Counted from the stretch's first letter, positions 12,001-27,459 are shown. The stretch: 64,000 bases of DNA from Plasmopara viticola (GCA_001695595.3 MBPM02000053.1:496001-560000); one strand, 5' to 3'. The notes: a model not told the origin generated them from the letters alone. A program made the numbers and translations.

Positions 12001-15000
12001 ATAATCGCTCATGTGAAGTGCTGAGGTGATAATCGGCCATAGAAACGTTCTTTCCTTCATTCTAGACGTATACAGACGCAATAGAGACATAACTTAGCGC
12101 ACATTCGTTTTTGTAAAGTGCTTAGATGATGTATGGTCATGGATACGTCCTATCAATCATTCTAGAAGTACGCAGATGCGATAAAGCCGCGACTAAGCGT
12201 TTATAAGCTCTTTAAAAGTGCTGAGATCATGTACGGCCATAGATACGTCCTTTCTATCATTCTAGACGTGTGCAGACGCAATTAAGAAACAACTAAACGT
12301 ATAATCGCTCATGTGAAGTATTGAGGTGATGATCGGCCATAGAAACGTCCTTTCTCTCATTCTAGACGTGTACAGACGCAATAGAGACATAACTTAGCGC
12401 ATATTCGCTCTGGTGAAGCGCTGAGATGATGTATGGTCATGGATACGTCCATCTATCATTCTAGACGTACGCAGATGCGATAGAGCCGCAAGAAGGCGCT
12501 TTTTCGCTCTTTAAAAGTGCTGAGATCATGTACGGCCATACGTCCTTTCTATCATTCTAGACGTGTGCAGACGCAATTAAGAAACAACTAAACGTATAAT
12601 CGCTCATGTGAAGTGCTGAGGTGATGATCGGCCATAGAAACGTCCTTTCTATCATTCTAGACGTGTACAGACGCAATAGAGACATAACTTAGCGCATATT
12701 CGCTCTGGTGAAGCGCTGAGATGATGTATGGTCATGGATACGTCCCATCTATCATTCTAGACGTACGCAGATGCGATAGAGCCGCAACTAAGCGCTTATT
12801 CGCTCTTTAAAGTGCTGAGATCATGTACGGCCATAGATACGTCCTTTCTATCATTCTAGACGTGTGCAGACGCAATTAAGAAACAACTAAACGTATAATC
12901 GCTCATGTGAAGGTGATGATCCTCCATAGAAACGTCCTTTCTCTCATTCTAGACGTGTACAGACGCAACAGAGACATAATTTTTGCTTTGGTGAAGCGCT
13001 GAGATGATGTATGGTCATGAATACGTCCTATCTATCATTCTAGACGTAAGCAGATGCGATAGAGCCGCAACTAAGCGCTTATTCGCTCTTTAAAGTGCTG
13101 AGATCATGTACGGCCATAGATACGTCCTTTCTATCATTCTAGACGTGTGCAGACGCAATTAAGAAACAACTAAACGTAATATCGCTCATGTGAAGTGTTG
13201 AGGTGATGATCCTCCATAGAAACGTCCTTTCTCTCATTCTAGACGTGTACAGACGCAACAGAGACATAACTTAGCGCGTTTTCGCTCTAGTGAAGCGCTG
13301 AGATGATGTATGGTCATGGATACGTCCCATCTATCATTCTAGACGTACGCAGATGCAATAGAGCCGCAACTAAGCGCTTTTTCGCTCTTTAAAGTGCTGA
13401 GATCATGTACGGCCATAGATACGTCCTTTCTATCATTCTAGACGTGTGCAGACGCAATTAAGAAACAACTAAACGTATAATCGCTCATGTGAAGTGCTGA
13501 GGTGATGATCGGCCATAGAAACGTCCTTTCTATCATTCTAGACGTATACAGACGCAATAGAGACATAACTTAGCGCATATTCGCTCTGGTGAAGCGCTGA
13601 GATGATGTATGGTCATGGATACGTCCCATCTATCATTCTAGACGTACGCAGATGCGATAGAGCCGCAACTAAGCGTTTATTCGCTCTTTAAAAGTGCTGA
13701 GATCATGTACGGCCATACGTCCTTTCTATCATTCTAGACGTGTGCAGACGCAATTAAGAAACAACTAAACGTATAATCGCTCATGTGAAGTGTTGAGGTG
13801 ATGATCCTCCATAGAAACGTCCTTTCTATCATTCTAGACGTGTACAGACGCAATAGAGACATAACTTAGCGCATATTCGCTCTGGTGAAGCGCTGAGATG
13901 ATGTATGGTCATGGATACGTCCCATCTATCATTCTAGACGTACGCAGATGCGATAGAGCCGCAACTAAGCGCTTATTCGCTCTTTAAAGTGCTGAGATCA
14001 TGTACGGCCATAGATACGTCCTTTCTATCATTCTAGACGTGTGCAGACGCAATTAAGAAACAACTAAACGTATAATCGCTCATGTGAAGTGCTGAGGTGA
14101 TGATCGCCCATAGCAACGTCATTTCTATCATTCTAGACATGTACAGACGCAATAGAGACATAACTTAGCGCATATTCGCTCTGGTGAAGCGCTGAGATGA
14201 TGTATGGTCATGGATACGTCCCATCTATCATTCTAGACGTACGCAGATGCAATAGAGCCGCAACTAAGCGCTTATTCGCTCTTAAAAGTGCTGAGATCAC
14301 ATATACGGCCATAGATACGTCCTTTCTATCATTCTAGACGTGTGCAGACGCAATTAAGAAACAACTAAACGTATAATCGCTCATGTGAAGTGCTGAGGTG
14401 ATGATCGGCCATAGAAACGTTCTTTCTTTCATTCTAGACGTATACAGACGCAATAGAGACATAACTTAGCGCACATTCGTTTTTGTAAAGTGCTTAGATG
14501 ATGTATGGTCATGGATACGTCCTATCAATCATTCTAGACGTACGCAGATGCGATAGAGCCGCAACTAAGCGTTTATTCGCTCTTTAAAAGTGCTGAGATC
14601 ATGTACGGCATAGATACGTCCTTTCTATCATTCTAGACGTGTGCAGACGCAATTAAGAAACAACTAAACGTATAATCGCTCATGTGAAGTGCTGGTGATA
14701 ATCGGCCATAGAAACGTTCTTTCTCTCATTCTAGACGTGTACAGACGCAATAGAGACATAACTTAGCGCATATTCGCTCTGGTGAAGCGCTGAGATGATG
14801 TATGGTCATGGATACGTCCAATCTATCATTCTAGACGTACGCAGATGCGATAGAGCCGCAAGAAGCGCTTTTCGCTCTTTAAAGTGCGGGGATCAGGTAC
14901 GGCCATACGTCCTTTCTATCATTCTAGACGTGTGCAGACGCAATTAAGAAACAACTAAACGTATAATCGCTCATGTGAAGTGCTGAGGTGATGATCGGCC

Positions 15001-17294
15001 ATAGAAACGTCCTTTCTATCATTCTAGACGTATACAGACGCAATAGAGACATAACTTAGCGCATATTCGCTCTGGTGAAGCGCTGAGATGATGTATGGTC
15101 ATGGATACGTCCCATCTATCATTCTAGACGTACGCAGATGCGATAGAGCCGCAACTAAGCGCTTATTCGCTCTTTAAAGTGCTGAGATCATGTACGGCCA
15201 TAGATACGTCCTTTCTATCATTCTAGACGTGTGCAGACGCAATTAAGAAACAACTAAACGTATAATCGCTCATGTGAAGGTGATGATCCTCCATAGAAAC
15301 GTCCTTTCTATCATTCTAGACGTGTACAGACGCAATAGAGACATAACTTAGCGCATATTTGCTCTGGTGAAGCGCTGAGATGATGTATGGTCATGGATAC
15401 GTCCTATCTATCATTCTAGACGTAAGCAGATGCGATAGAGCCGCAACTAAGCGCTTATTCGCTCTTTAAAGTGCTGAGATCATGTACGGCCATAGATACG
15501 TCCTTTCTATCATTCTAGACGTGTGCAGACGCAATTAAGAAACAACTAAACGTATAATCGCTCATGTGAAGTGTTGAGGTGATGATCCTCCATAGAAACG
15601 TCCTTTCTCTCATTCTAGACGTGTACAGACGCAAGAGACATAACTTAGCGCATTTTCGCTCTAGTGAAGCGCTGAGATGATGTATGGTCATGGATACGTC
15701 CCATCTATCATTCTAGACGTACGCAGATGCAATAGAGCCGCAACTAAGCGCTTATTCGCTTTTTAAAGTGCTCAGATCATGTACGGCCATAGATACGTCC
15801 TTTCTATCATTCTAGACGTGTGCAGACGCAATTAAGAAACAACTAAGTATAATCGCTCATGTGAAGTGTTGAGGTGATGATCCTCCATAGAAACGTCCTT
15901 TCTATCATTCTAGACGTGTACAGACGCAATAGAGACATAACTTAGCGCATATTCGCTCTGGTGAAGCGCTGAGATGATGTATGGTCATGGATACGTCCCA
16001 TCTATCATTCTAGACGTACGCACATGCGATAGAGCCGCAACTAAGCGCTTTTCGCTCGTGAAAAGTGCTGAGATCATATACGGCCATAGATACGTCCTTT
16101 CTATCATTCTAGACGTGTGCAGACGCAATTAAGAAACAACTAAACGTAATATCGCTCATGTGAAGTGTTGAGGTGATGATCCTCCATAGAAACGTCCTTT
16201 CTATCATTCTAGACGTGTACAGACGCAATAGAGACATAACTTAGCGCATATTCGCTCTGGTGAAGCGCTGAGATGATGTATGGTCATGGATACGTCCCAT
16301 CTATCATTCTAGACGTACGCAGATGCGATAGAGCCGCAACTAAGCGCTTATTCGCTCTTTAAAGTGCTGAGATCATGTACGGCCATAGATACGTCCTTTC
16401 TATCATTCTAGACGTGTGCAGACGCAATTAGACAAAAAACTAAACGTATAATCGCTCATGTGAAGGTGATGATCCTCCATAGAAACGTCCTTTCTATCAT
16501 TCTAGACGTGTACAGACGCAACAGAGACATAACTTAGCGCATTTTTGCTTTGGTGAAGCGCTGAGATGATGTATGGTCATGGATACGTCCATCTATCATT
16601 CTAGACGTACGCAGATGCGATAGAGCCGCAACTAAGCGCTTATTCGCTCTTTAAAGTGCTGAGATCATGTACGGCCATAGATACGTCCTTTCTATCATTC
16701 TAGACGTGTGCAGACGCAATTAAGAAACAACTAAGCGTATAATCGCTCATGTGAAGTGTTGAGGTGATGATCCTCCATAGAAACGTCCTTTCTATCATTC
16801 TAGACGTGTACAGACGCATAGAGACATAACTTAGCGCATATTCGCTCTGGTGAAGCGCTGAGATGATGTATGGTCATGGATACGTCCCATCTATCATTCT
16901 AGACGTACGCAGATGCGATAGAGCCGCAACTAAGCGCTTATTCGCTCTTTAAAGTGCTGAGATCATGTACGGCCATAGATACGTCCTTTCTATCATTCTA
17001 GACGTGTGCAGACGCAATTAAGAAACAACTAAACGTATAATCGCTCATGTGAAGTGTTGAGGTGATGATCCTCCATAGAAACGTCCTTTCTATCATTCTA
17101 GACGTGTACAGACGCAATAGAGACATAACTTAGCGCATTTTCGCTCTAGTGAAGCGCTGAGATGATGTATGGTCATGGATACGTCCCATCTATCATTCTA
17201 GACGTACGCAGATGCGATAGAGCCGCAACTAAGCGCTTATTCGCTCTTTAAAGTGCTGAGATCATGTACGGCCATAGATACGTCCTTTCTATCA

Positions 17295-17467
17295 TTCTAG
17301 ACGTGTGCAGACGCAATTAAGAAACAACTAAACGTATATCGCTCATCGAAACGTCATCATTCTAGACGTGACAGACGCAATAGAGACATAACTTAGCGCA
17401 TATTCGGGTGATGAGATCCGTCCATCTATCATTCTAGACGTAACGTCCTTAGAAACGTCTTTCTATC
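17295..17467. repeat. Collapsed trimer (about 173 bp instead of 299)
   Basis: C is cut to about 64 bp (17295-17358). The next A is about 72 bp and lacks the CTCTGGTGAAGCGC stretch (17359-17430). The B start is fused to a C end, leaving 37 bp (17431-17467). Normal A-B-C resumes at 17468. Either a cluster of real deletions or a local consensus error. Confidence 0.8.
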
Positions 17468-20400
17468 ATTCTAGACGTGTACAGACGCAAAGAGACATAA
17501 CTTAGCGCATATTCGCTCTAGTGAAGCGCTGAGATGATGTATGGTCATGGATACGTCCCATCTATCATTCTAGACGTACGCAGATGCGATAGAGCCGCAA
17601 CTAAGCGCTTATTCGCTTTTAAAGTGCTGAGATCATGTACGGCCATAGATACGTCCTTTCTATCATTCTAGACGTGTGCAGACGCAATTAAGAAACAACT
17701 AAACGTATAATCGCTCATGTGAAGTGTTGAGGTGATGATCCTCCATAGAAACGTCCTTTCTATCATTCTAGACGTGTACAGACGCAATAGAGACATAACT
17801 TAGCGCATATTCGCTCTGGTGAAGCGCTGAGATGATGTATGGTCATGGATACGTCCCATCTATCATTCTAGACGTACGCAGATGCGATAGAGCCGCAACT
17901 AAGCGCTTATTCGCTCTTTAAAGTGCTGAGATCATGTACGGCCATAGATACGTCCTTTCTATCATTCTAGACGTGTGCAGACGCAATTAAGAAACAACTA
18001 AACGTATAATCGCTCATGTGAAGTGTTGAGGTGATGATCCTCCATAGAAACGTCGTTTCTATCATTCTAGAAGTATAAAGAGACATAACTTAGCGCATAT
18101 TCGCTCTGGTGAAGCGCTGAGATGATGTATGGTCATGGATACGTCCCATCTATCATTCTAGACGTACGCAGATGCAATAGAGCCGCAAGTAAGCGCTTAT
18201 TCGCTCTTTAAAGTGCTGAGATCATGTACGGCCATAGATACGTCCTTTCTATCATTCTAGACGTGTGCAGACGCAATTAAGAAACAACTAAGCGTATAAT
18301 CGCTCATGTGAAGTGTTGAGGTGATGATCCTCCATAGAAACGTCCTTTCTATCATTCTAGACGTGTACAGACGCAATAGAGACATAACTTAGCGCATATT
18401 CGCTCTGGTGAAGCGCTGAGATGATGTATGGTCATGGATACGTCCCATCTATCATTCTAGACGTACGCAGATGCGATAGAGCCGCAACTAAGCGCTTATT
18501 CGCTCTTTAAAGTGCTGAGATCATGTACGGCCATAGATACGTCCTTTCTATCATTCTAGACGTGTGCAGACGCAATTAAGAAAACAACAAACGTATAATC
18601 GCTCATGTGAAGTGTTGAGGTGATGATCCTCCATAGAAACGTCCTTTCTATCATTCTAGACGTGTACAGACGCAATAGAGACATAACTTAGCGCATATTC
18701 GCTCTGGTGAAGCGCTGAGATGATGTATGGTCATGGATACGTCCTATCTATCATTCTAGACGTAAGCAGATGCGATAGAGCCGCAACTAAGCGCTTATTC
18801 GCTCTTTAAAGTGCTGAGATCATGTACGGCCATAGATACGTCCTTTCTATCATTCTAGACGTGTGCAGACGCAATTAAGAAACAACTAAACGTATAATCG
18901 CTCATGTGAAGTGTTGAGGTGATGATCCTCCATAGAAACGTCCTTTCTCTCATTCTAGACGTGTACAGACGCAAGAGACATAACTTAGCGCATTTCGCTC
19001 TGTGAAGCGCTGAGATGATGTATGGTCATGGATACGTCCCATCTATCATTCTAGACGTACGCAGATGCGATAGAGCCGCAACTAAGCGCTTATTCGCTTT
19101 TAAAGTGCTGAGATCATGTACGGCCATAGATACGTCCTTTCTATCATTCTAGACGTGTGCAGACGCAATTAAGAAACAACTAAACGTATAATCGCTCATG
19201 TGAAGTGTTGAGGTGATGATCCTCCATAGAAACGTCCTTTCTATCATTCTAGACGTGTACAGACGCAATAGAGACATAACTTAGCGCATATTCGCTCTGG
19301 TGAAGCGCTGAGATGATGTATGGTCATGGATACGTCCAATCTATCATTCTAGACGTACGCAGATGCGATAGAGCCGCAACTAAGCGCTTTTCGCTCTTGA
19401 AAAGTGCTGAGATCATATACGGCCATAGATACGTCCTTTCTATCATTCTAGACGTGTGCAGACGCAATTAAGAAACAACTAAACGTATAATCGCTCATGT
19501 GAAGTGTTGAGGTGATGATCCTCCATAGAAACGTCCTTTCTATCATTCTAGACGTGTACAGACGCAATAGAGACATAACTTAGCGCATATTCGCTCTGGT
19601 GAAGCGCTGAGATGATGTATGGTCATGGATACGTCCCATCTATCATTCTAGACGTACGCAGATGCGATAGAGCCGCAACTAAGCGCTTATTCGCTTTTAA
19701 AGTGCTGAGATCATGTACGGCCATAGATACGTCCTTTCTATCATTCTAGACGTGTGCAGACGCAATTAAGAAACAACTAAGCGTATAATCGCTCATGTGA
19801 AGTGTTGAGGTGATGATCCTCCATAGAAACGTCCTTTCTATCATTCTAGACGTGTACAGACGCAATAGAGACATAACTTAGCGCATATTCGCTCTGGTGA
19901 AGCGCTGAGATGATGTATGGTCATGGATACGTCCCATCTATCATTCTAGACGTACGCAGATGCGATAGAGCCGCAACTAAGCGCTTATTCGCTCTTTAAA
20001 GTGCTGAGATCATGTACGGCCATAGATACGTCCTTTCTATCATTCTAGACGTGTGCAGACGCAATTAAGAAACAACTAAACGTATAATCGCTCATGTGAA
20101 GGTGATGATCCTCCATAGAAACGTCCTTTCTATCATTCTAGACGTGTACAGACGCAATAGAGACATAACTTAGCGCATATTCGCTCTGGTGAAGCGCTGA
20201 GATGATGTATGGTCATGGATACGTCCATCTATCATTCTAGACGTACGCAGATGCGATAGAGCCGCAACTAAGCGCTTATTCGCTCTTTAAAGTGCTGAGA
20301 TCATGTACGGCCATAGATACGTCCTTTCTATCATTCTAGACGTGTGCAGACGCAATTAAGAAACAACTAAACGTATAATCGCTCATGTGAAGTGTTGAGG

Positions 20401-23400
20401 TGATGATCCTCCATAGAAACGTCCTTTCTATCATTCTAGACGTGTACAGACGCAATAGAGACATAACTTAGCGCATATTCGCTCTGGTGAAGCGCTGAGA
20501 TGATGTATGGTCATGGATACGTCCCATCTATCATTCTAGACGTACGCAGATGCGATAGAGCCGCAACTAAGCGCTTATTCGCTCTTTAAAGTGCTGGGAT
20601 CATGTACGGCCATAGATACGTCCTTTCTATCATTCTAGACGTGTGCAGACGCAATTAAGAAACAACTAAACGTATAATCGCTCATGTGAAGTGTTGAGGT
20701 GATGATCCTCCATAGAAACGTCCTTTCTATCATTCTAGACGTGTACAGACGCAATAGAGACATAACTTAGCGCATATTCGCTCTGGTGAAGCGCTGAGAT
20801 GATGTATGGTCATGGATACGTCCCATCTATCATTCTAGACGTACGCAGATGCGATAGAGCCGCAACTAAGCGCTTATTCGCTCTTTAAAGTGCTGAGATC
20901 ATGTACGGCCATAGATACGTCCTTTCTATCATTCTAGACGTGTGCAGACGCAATTAAGAAACAACTAAACGTATAATCGCTCATGTGAAGTGTTGAGGTA
21001 GTAATCCTCCATAGAAACGTCCTTTCTATCATTCTAGATGTGTACAGACGCAATAGAGACATAACTTAGCGCATTTTGCTCTAGTGAAGCGCTGAGATGA
21101 TGTATGGTCATGGATACGTCCAATCTATCATTCTAGACGTACGCAGATGCGATAGAGCCGCAACTAAGCGCTTTTCGCTCTTTAAAGTGCTGAGATCATG
21201 TACGGCCATAGATACGTCCTTTCTATCATTCTAGACGTGTGCAGACGCAATTAAGAAACAACTAAACGTATAATCGCTCATGTGAAGTGCTGAGGTGATG
21301 ATCCTCCATAGAAACGTCCTTTCTATCATTCTAGACGTGTACAGACGCAATAGAGACATAACTTAGCGCATTTTTGCTCTAGTGAAGCGCTGAGATGATG
21401 TATGGTCATGGATACGTCCCATCTATCATTCTAGACGTACGCAGATGCGATAGAGCCGCAACTAAGCGCTTATTCGCTTTAAAAGTGCTGAGATCATGTA
21501 CGGCCATAGATACGTCCTTTCTATCATTCTAGACGTGTGCAGACGCAATTAAGAAACAACTAAGCGTATAATCGCTCATGTGAAGTGTTGAGGTGATGAT
21601 CCTCCATAGAAACGTCCTTTCTATCATTCTAGACATGTACAGACGAAATAAGACATAACTTAGCGCATATTCGCTCTGGTGAAGCGCTGAGATGATGTAT
21701 GGTCATGGATACGTCCCATCTATCATTCTAGACGTACGCAGATGCGATAGAGCCGCAACTAAGCGCTTATTCGCTCTTTAAAGTGCTGAGATCATGTACG
21801 GCCATAGATACGTCCTTTCTATCATTCTAGACGTGTGCAGACGCAATTAAGAAACAACTAAACGTATAATCGCTCATGTGAAGTGTTGAGGTGATGATCC
21901 TCCATAGAAACGTCCTTTCTATCATTCTAGACGTGTACAGACGCAATAGAGACATAACTTAGCGCATATTCGCTCTGGTGAAGCGCTGAGATGATGTATG
22001 GTCATGGATACGTCCATCTATCATTCTAGACGTACGCAGATGCGATAAAGCCGCAACTAAGCGTTTATTCGCTTTTTAAAGTGCTGAGATCATGTACGGC
22101 CTACGTCCTTTTTATCATTCTAGACGTGTGCAGACGCAATTAAGAAACAACTAAACGTATAATCGCTCATGTGAAGTGTTAAAGTGATGATACTCCATAG
22201 AAACGTCGTTTCTATCATTCTAGAAGTATAAAGAGACATAACTTAGCGCACTTCGCTCTGTGAAGCGCTGAGATGATGTATGGTCATGGATACGTCCAAT
22301 CTATCATTCTAGACGTACGCAGATGCGATAGAGCCGCAACTAAGCGGTTATTCGCTCTTTAAAAGTGCTGAGATCATGTACGGCCTACGTCCTTTTTATC
22401 ATTCTAGACGTGTGCAGACGCAATTAAGAAACAACTAAACGTATAATCGCTCATGTGAAGTGTTAAAGTGATGATCCTCCATAGAAACGTCCTTTCTATC
22501 ATTCTAGACGTGTACAGACGCCAAAGAGACATAACTTAGCGCATATTCGCTCTAGTGAAGCGCTGAGATGATGTATGGTCATGGATACGTCCCATCTATC
22601 ATTTTAGACGTACGCAGATGCGATAGAGCCGCAACTAAGCGCTTTTCGCTCTTTAAAGTGCTGAGATCATGTACGGCCTACGTCCTTTCTATCATTCTAG
22701 ACGTGTGCAGACGCAATTAAGAAACAACTAAACGTATAATCGCTCATGTGAAGTGTTGAGGTGATGATCCTCCATAGAAACGTCCTTTCTATCATTCTAG
22801 ACGTGTACAGACGCAATAGAGACATAACTTAGCGCATATTCGCTCTGGTGAAGCGCTGAGATGATGTATGGTCATGGATACGTCCCATCTATCATTCTAG
22901 ACGTACGCAGATGCGATAGAGCCGCAACTAAGCGCTTATTCGCTCTTTAAAGTGCTGGGATCATGTACGGCCATAGATACGTCCTTTCTATCATTCTAGA
23001 CGTGTGCAGACGCAATTAAGAAACAACTAAACGTATAATCGCTCATGTGAAGTGTTGAGGTGATGATCCTCCATAGAAACGTCCTTTCTATCATTCTAGA
23101 CGTGTACAGACGCAATAGAGACATAACTTAGCGCATATTCGCTCTGGTGAAGCGCTGAGATGATGTATGGTCATGGATACGTCCCATCTATCATTCTAGA
23201 CGTACGCAGATGCGATAGAGCCGCAACTAAGCGCTTATTCGCTCTTTAAAGTGCTGAGATCATGTACGGCCATAGATACGTCCTTTCTATCATTCTAGAC
23301 GTGTGCAGACGCAATTAAGAAACAACTAAACGTATAATCGCTCATGTGAAGTGTGAGGTGATGATCCCCATAGAAACGTCCTTTCTATCATTCTAGACGT

Positions 23401-26400
23401 GTACAGACGCAATAGAGACATAACTTAGCGCATATTCGCTCTGTGAAGCGCTGAGATGATGTATGGTCATGGATACGTCCCATCTATCATTCTAGACGTA
23501 AGCAGATGCGATAGAGCCGCAACTAAGCGCTTATTCGCTCTTTAAAGTGCTGAGATCATGTACGGCCATAGATACGTCCTTTCTATCATTCTAGACGTGT
23601 GCAGACGCAATTAAGAAACAACTAAACGTATAATCGCTCATGTGAAGTGCTGAGGTGATGATCGCCCATAGAAACGTCCTTTCTATCATTCCTAATGTGT
23701 ACAGACGCAAAAGAGACATAACTTAGCGCATATTCGCTCTAGTGAAGCGCTGAGATGATGTATGGTCATGGATACGTCCCATCTATCATTCTAGACGTAC
23801 GCAGATGCAATAGAGCCGCAACTAAGCGCTTATTCACTTTTTAAAGTGCTCAGATCATGTACGGCCATAGATACGTCCTTTCTATCATTCTGGACGTGTG
23901 CAGACGCAATTAAGAAACAACTAAGCGTATAATCGCTCATGTGAAGTGTTGAGGTGATGATCCTCCATAGAAACGTCCTTTCTATCATTCTAGACGTGTA
24001 CAGACGCAATAGAGACATAACTTAGCGCATATTCGCTCTGGTGAAGCGCTGAGATGATGTATGGTCATGGATACGTCCCATCTATCATTCTAGACGTACG
24101 CAGATGCGATAGAGCCGCAACTAAGCGCTTATTCGCTCTTTAAAGTGCTGAGATCATGTACGGCCATAGATACGTCCTTTCTATCATTCTAGACGTGTGC
24201 AGACGCAATTAAGAAACAACTAAACGTATAATCGCTCATGTGAAGTGTTGAGGTGATGATCCTCCATAGAAACGTCCTTTCTATCATTCTAGACGTGTAC
24301 AGACGCAATAGAGACATAACTTAGCGCATATTCGCTCTGGTGAAGCGCTGAGATGATGTATGGTCATGGATACGTCCCATCTATCATTCTAGACGTACGC
24401 AGATGCGATAGAGCCGCAACTAAGCGCTTATTCGCTCTTTAAAGTGCTGAGATCATGTACGGCCATAGATACGTCCTTTCTATCATTCTAGACGTGTGCA
24501 GACGCAATTAAGAAACAACTAAACGTATAATCGCTCATGTGAAGTGCTGAGGTGATGATCCTCCATAGAAACGTCATTTCTATCATTCTAGACGTGTACA
24601 GACGCAATAGAGACATAACTTAGCGCATATTCGCTCTGTGAAGCGCTGAGATGATGTATGGTCATGGATACGTCCCATCTATCATTCTAGACGTACGCAG
24701 ATGCGATAGAGCCGCAACTAAGCGCTTATTCGCTTTTTAAAGTGCTGAGATCATGTACGGCCATAGATACGTCCTTTCTATCATTCTACACGTGTGCAGA
24801 CGCATTTAGGAAACAACTAAACGTATAATCGCTCATGTGAAGTGTTAAAGTGATGATACTCCATAGAAACGTCGTTTCTATCATTCTAGAAGTATAAAGA
24901 GACATAACTTAGCGCACATTCGTTTTTGTAAAGTGCTTAGATGATGTATGGTCATGGATACGTCCCATCTATCATTTTAGACGTACGCAGATGCGATAGA
25001 GCCGCAACTAAGCGCTTATTCGCTCTTTAAAGTGCTGAGATCATGTACGGCCATAGATACGTCCTTTCTATCATTCTAGACGTGTGCAGACGCAATTAAG
25101 AAACAACTAAACGTATAATCGCTCATGTGAAGTGTTAAAGTGATGATCCTCCATAGAAACGTCCTTTCTATCATTCTAGATGTGTACAGACGCCAAAGAG
25201 ACATAACTTAGCGCATATTCGCTCTAGTGAAGCGCTGAGATGATGTATGGTCATGGATACGTCCAATCTATCATTCTAGACGTACGCAGATGCGATAGAG
25301 CCGCAACTAAGCGCTTATTCGCTCTTTAAAAGTGCTGAGATCATGTACGGCCATAGATACGTCCTTTCTATCATTCTAGACGTGTGCAGACGCAATTAAG
25401 AAACAACTAAACGTATAATCGCTCATGTGAAGTGTTGAGGTGATGATCCTCCATAGAAACGTCCTTTCTATCATTCTAGACGTGTACAGACGCCAAAGAG
25501 ACATAACTTAGCGCATATTCGCTCTAGTGAAGCGCTGAGATGATGTATGGTCATGGATACGTCCCATCTATCATTCTAGACGTACGCAGATGCGATAGAG
25601 CCGCAACTAAGCGCTTATTCGCTCTTTAAAGTGCTGAGATCATGTACGGCCATAGATACGTCCTTTTTATCATTCTAGACGTGTGCAGACGCAATTAAGA
25701 AATAGCTAAATGTATAATCGCTCATGTGAAGTGTTAAAGTGATGATCCTCCATAGAAACGTCCTTTCTATCATTCCTGACGTGTACAGACGCAATAGAGA
25801 CATAACTTAGCGCATTTTCGCTCTAGTGAATCGCTGAGATGATGTACGGCCATACGTCCCATCTATCATTCTAGACGTACGCAGATGCGATAGAACCGCA
25901 ACTAAGCGCTTATTCGCTCTTTAAAGTGCTGAGATCATGTACGGCCATAGATACGTCCTTTCTATCATTCTAGACGTGTGCAGACGAAATTAAGAAACAA
26001 CTAAACGTATAATCGCTCATGTGAAGTGTGAGGTGATGATCCTCCATAGAAACGTCCTTTCTCTCATTCTAGACGTGTACAGACGCAACAGAGACATAAC
26101 TTAGCGCATATTCGCTCTGGTGAAGCGCTGAGATGATGTATGGTCATGGATACGTCTCATCTATCATTCTAGACGTACGCAGATGCGATAGAGCCGCAAC
26201 TAAGCGCTTATTCGCTCTTTAAAGTGCTGAGATCATGTACGGCCATAGATACGTCCTTTCTATCATTCTAGACGTGTGCAGACGCAATTAAGAAACAACT
26301 AAACGTATAATCGCTCATGTGAAGTGTTGAGGTGATGATCCTCCATAGAAACGTCCTTTCTATCATTCTAGACGTGTACAGACGCAATAGAGACATAACT

Positions 26401-27260
26401 TAGCGCGTATTCGCTCTGTGAAGCGCTGAGATGATGTATGGTCATGGATACGTCCCATCTATCATTCTAGACGTACGCAGATGCGATAGAGCCGCAACTA
26501 AGCGCTTATTCGCTCTTTAAAGTGCTGAGATCATGTACGGCCATAGATACGTCCTTTCTATCATTCTAGACGTGTGCAGACGCAATTAAGAAACAACTAA
26601 ACGTATAATCGCTCATGTGAAGTGCTGAGGTGATGATCCTCCATAGAAACGTCCTTTCTATCATTCTAGACGTGTACAGACGCAATAGAGACATAACTTA
26701 GCGCATATTCGCTCTGGTGAAGCGCTGAGATGATGTATGGTCATGGATACGTCCCATCTATCATTCTAGACGTACGCAGATGCGATAGAGCCGCAACTAA
26801 GCGCTTATTCGCTCTTTAAAGTGCTGAGATCATGTACGGCCATAGATACGTCCTTTCTATCATTCTAGACGTGTGCAGACGCAATTAAGAAACAACTAAA
26901 CGTATAATCGCTCATGTGAAGTGCTGAGGTGATGATCGGCCATAGAAACGTCCTTTCCATCATTCTAGACGTGTACAGACGCAATAGAGACATAACTTAG
27001 CGCATATTCGCTCTGGTGAAGCGCTGAGATGATGTATGGTCATGGATACGTCCCATCTATCATTCTAGACGTACGCAGATGCGATAGAGCCGCAACTAAG
27101 CGCTTATTCGCTCTTTAAAGTGCTGAGATCATGTACGGCCATAGATACGTCCTTTCTATCATTCTAGACGTGTGCAGACGCAATTAAGAAACAACTAAAC
27201 GTATAATCGCTCATGTGAAGTGTTGAGGTGATGATCCTCCATAGAAACGTCCTTTCTATC

Positions 27261-27360
27261 ATTCTAGACGTGTACAGACGCAATAGAGACATAACTTAGC
27301 GCATATTCGCTCTTGTGAAGCGCTGAGATGATGTATGGTCATGGATACGTCCCATCTATC
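27261..27360. repeat. Monomer type A (representative copy, 100 bp)
   Basis: Typical A monomer from the homogenised core. Diagnostic positions: TGTACAGACGCAATAGAG after the core, then ACATAACTTAGCGC, and GATGATGTATGGTCATGG near the 3' end. It carries a short inverted repeat, AGCGC at 27298-27302 and GCGCT at 27320-27324, with a 17-base loop. TGTACA after the core is specific to A-type starts. A second form, A', has CGTTTTTGTAAAGTGCTTAG in place of CGCTCTGGTGAAGCGCTGAG. A' occurs through the left third, becomes rare in the most uniform part of the core, and dominates from about 39.7 to 61.7 kb. Confidence 0.95.
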
Positions 27361-27459
27361 ATTCTAGACGTACGCAGATGCGATAGAGCCGCAACTAAGC
27401 GCTTATTCGCTCTTTAAAGTGCTGAGATCATGTACGGCCATAGATACGTCCTTTCTATC
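27361..27459. repeat. Monomer type B (representative copy, 99 bp)
   Basis: Typical B monomer. After the core it reads ACGCAGATGCGATAGAGCC and then CAACTAAGCGCTTATTCGC. It contains two perfect palindromes, TAAGCGCTTA at 27396-27405 and CTTTAAAG at 27412-27419, six bases apart. CGTACG next to the core is B-specific. One A more or less in the TTTAAA(A)G run makes B 99 or 100 bp and the trimer 299 or 300 bp. A form lacking four bases (CCATACGTCC for CCATAGATACGTCC) recurs from about 6.7 to 39 kb. A B' form has GATAAAGCCGCGACTAAGCG and is common from 39.7 kb on. Confidence 0.95.

Noticed and set aside
17295..17467. Possible insertion or excision scar of a transposable element
   Set aside because: All sequence there can be assigned to shortened C, A, B and C pieces. 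There is no foreign sequence, target-site duplication or terminal inverted repeat.
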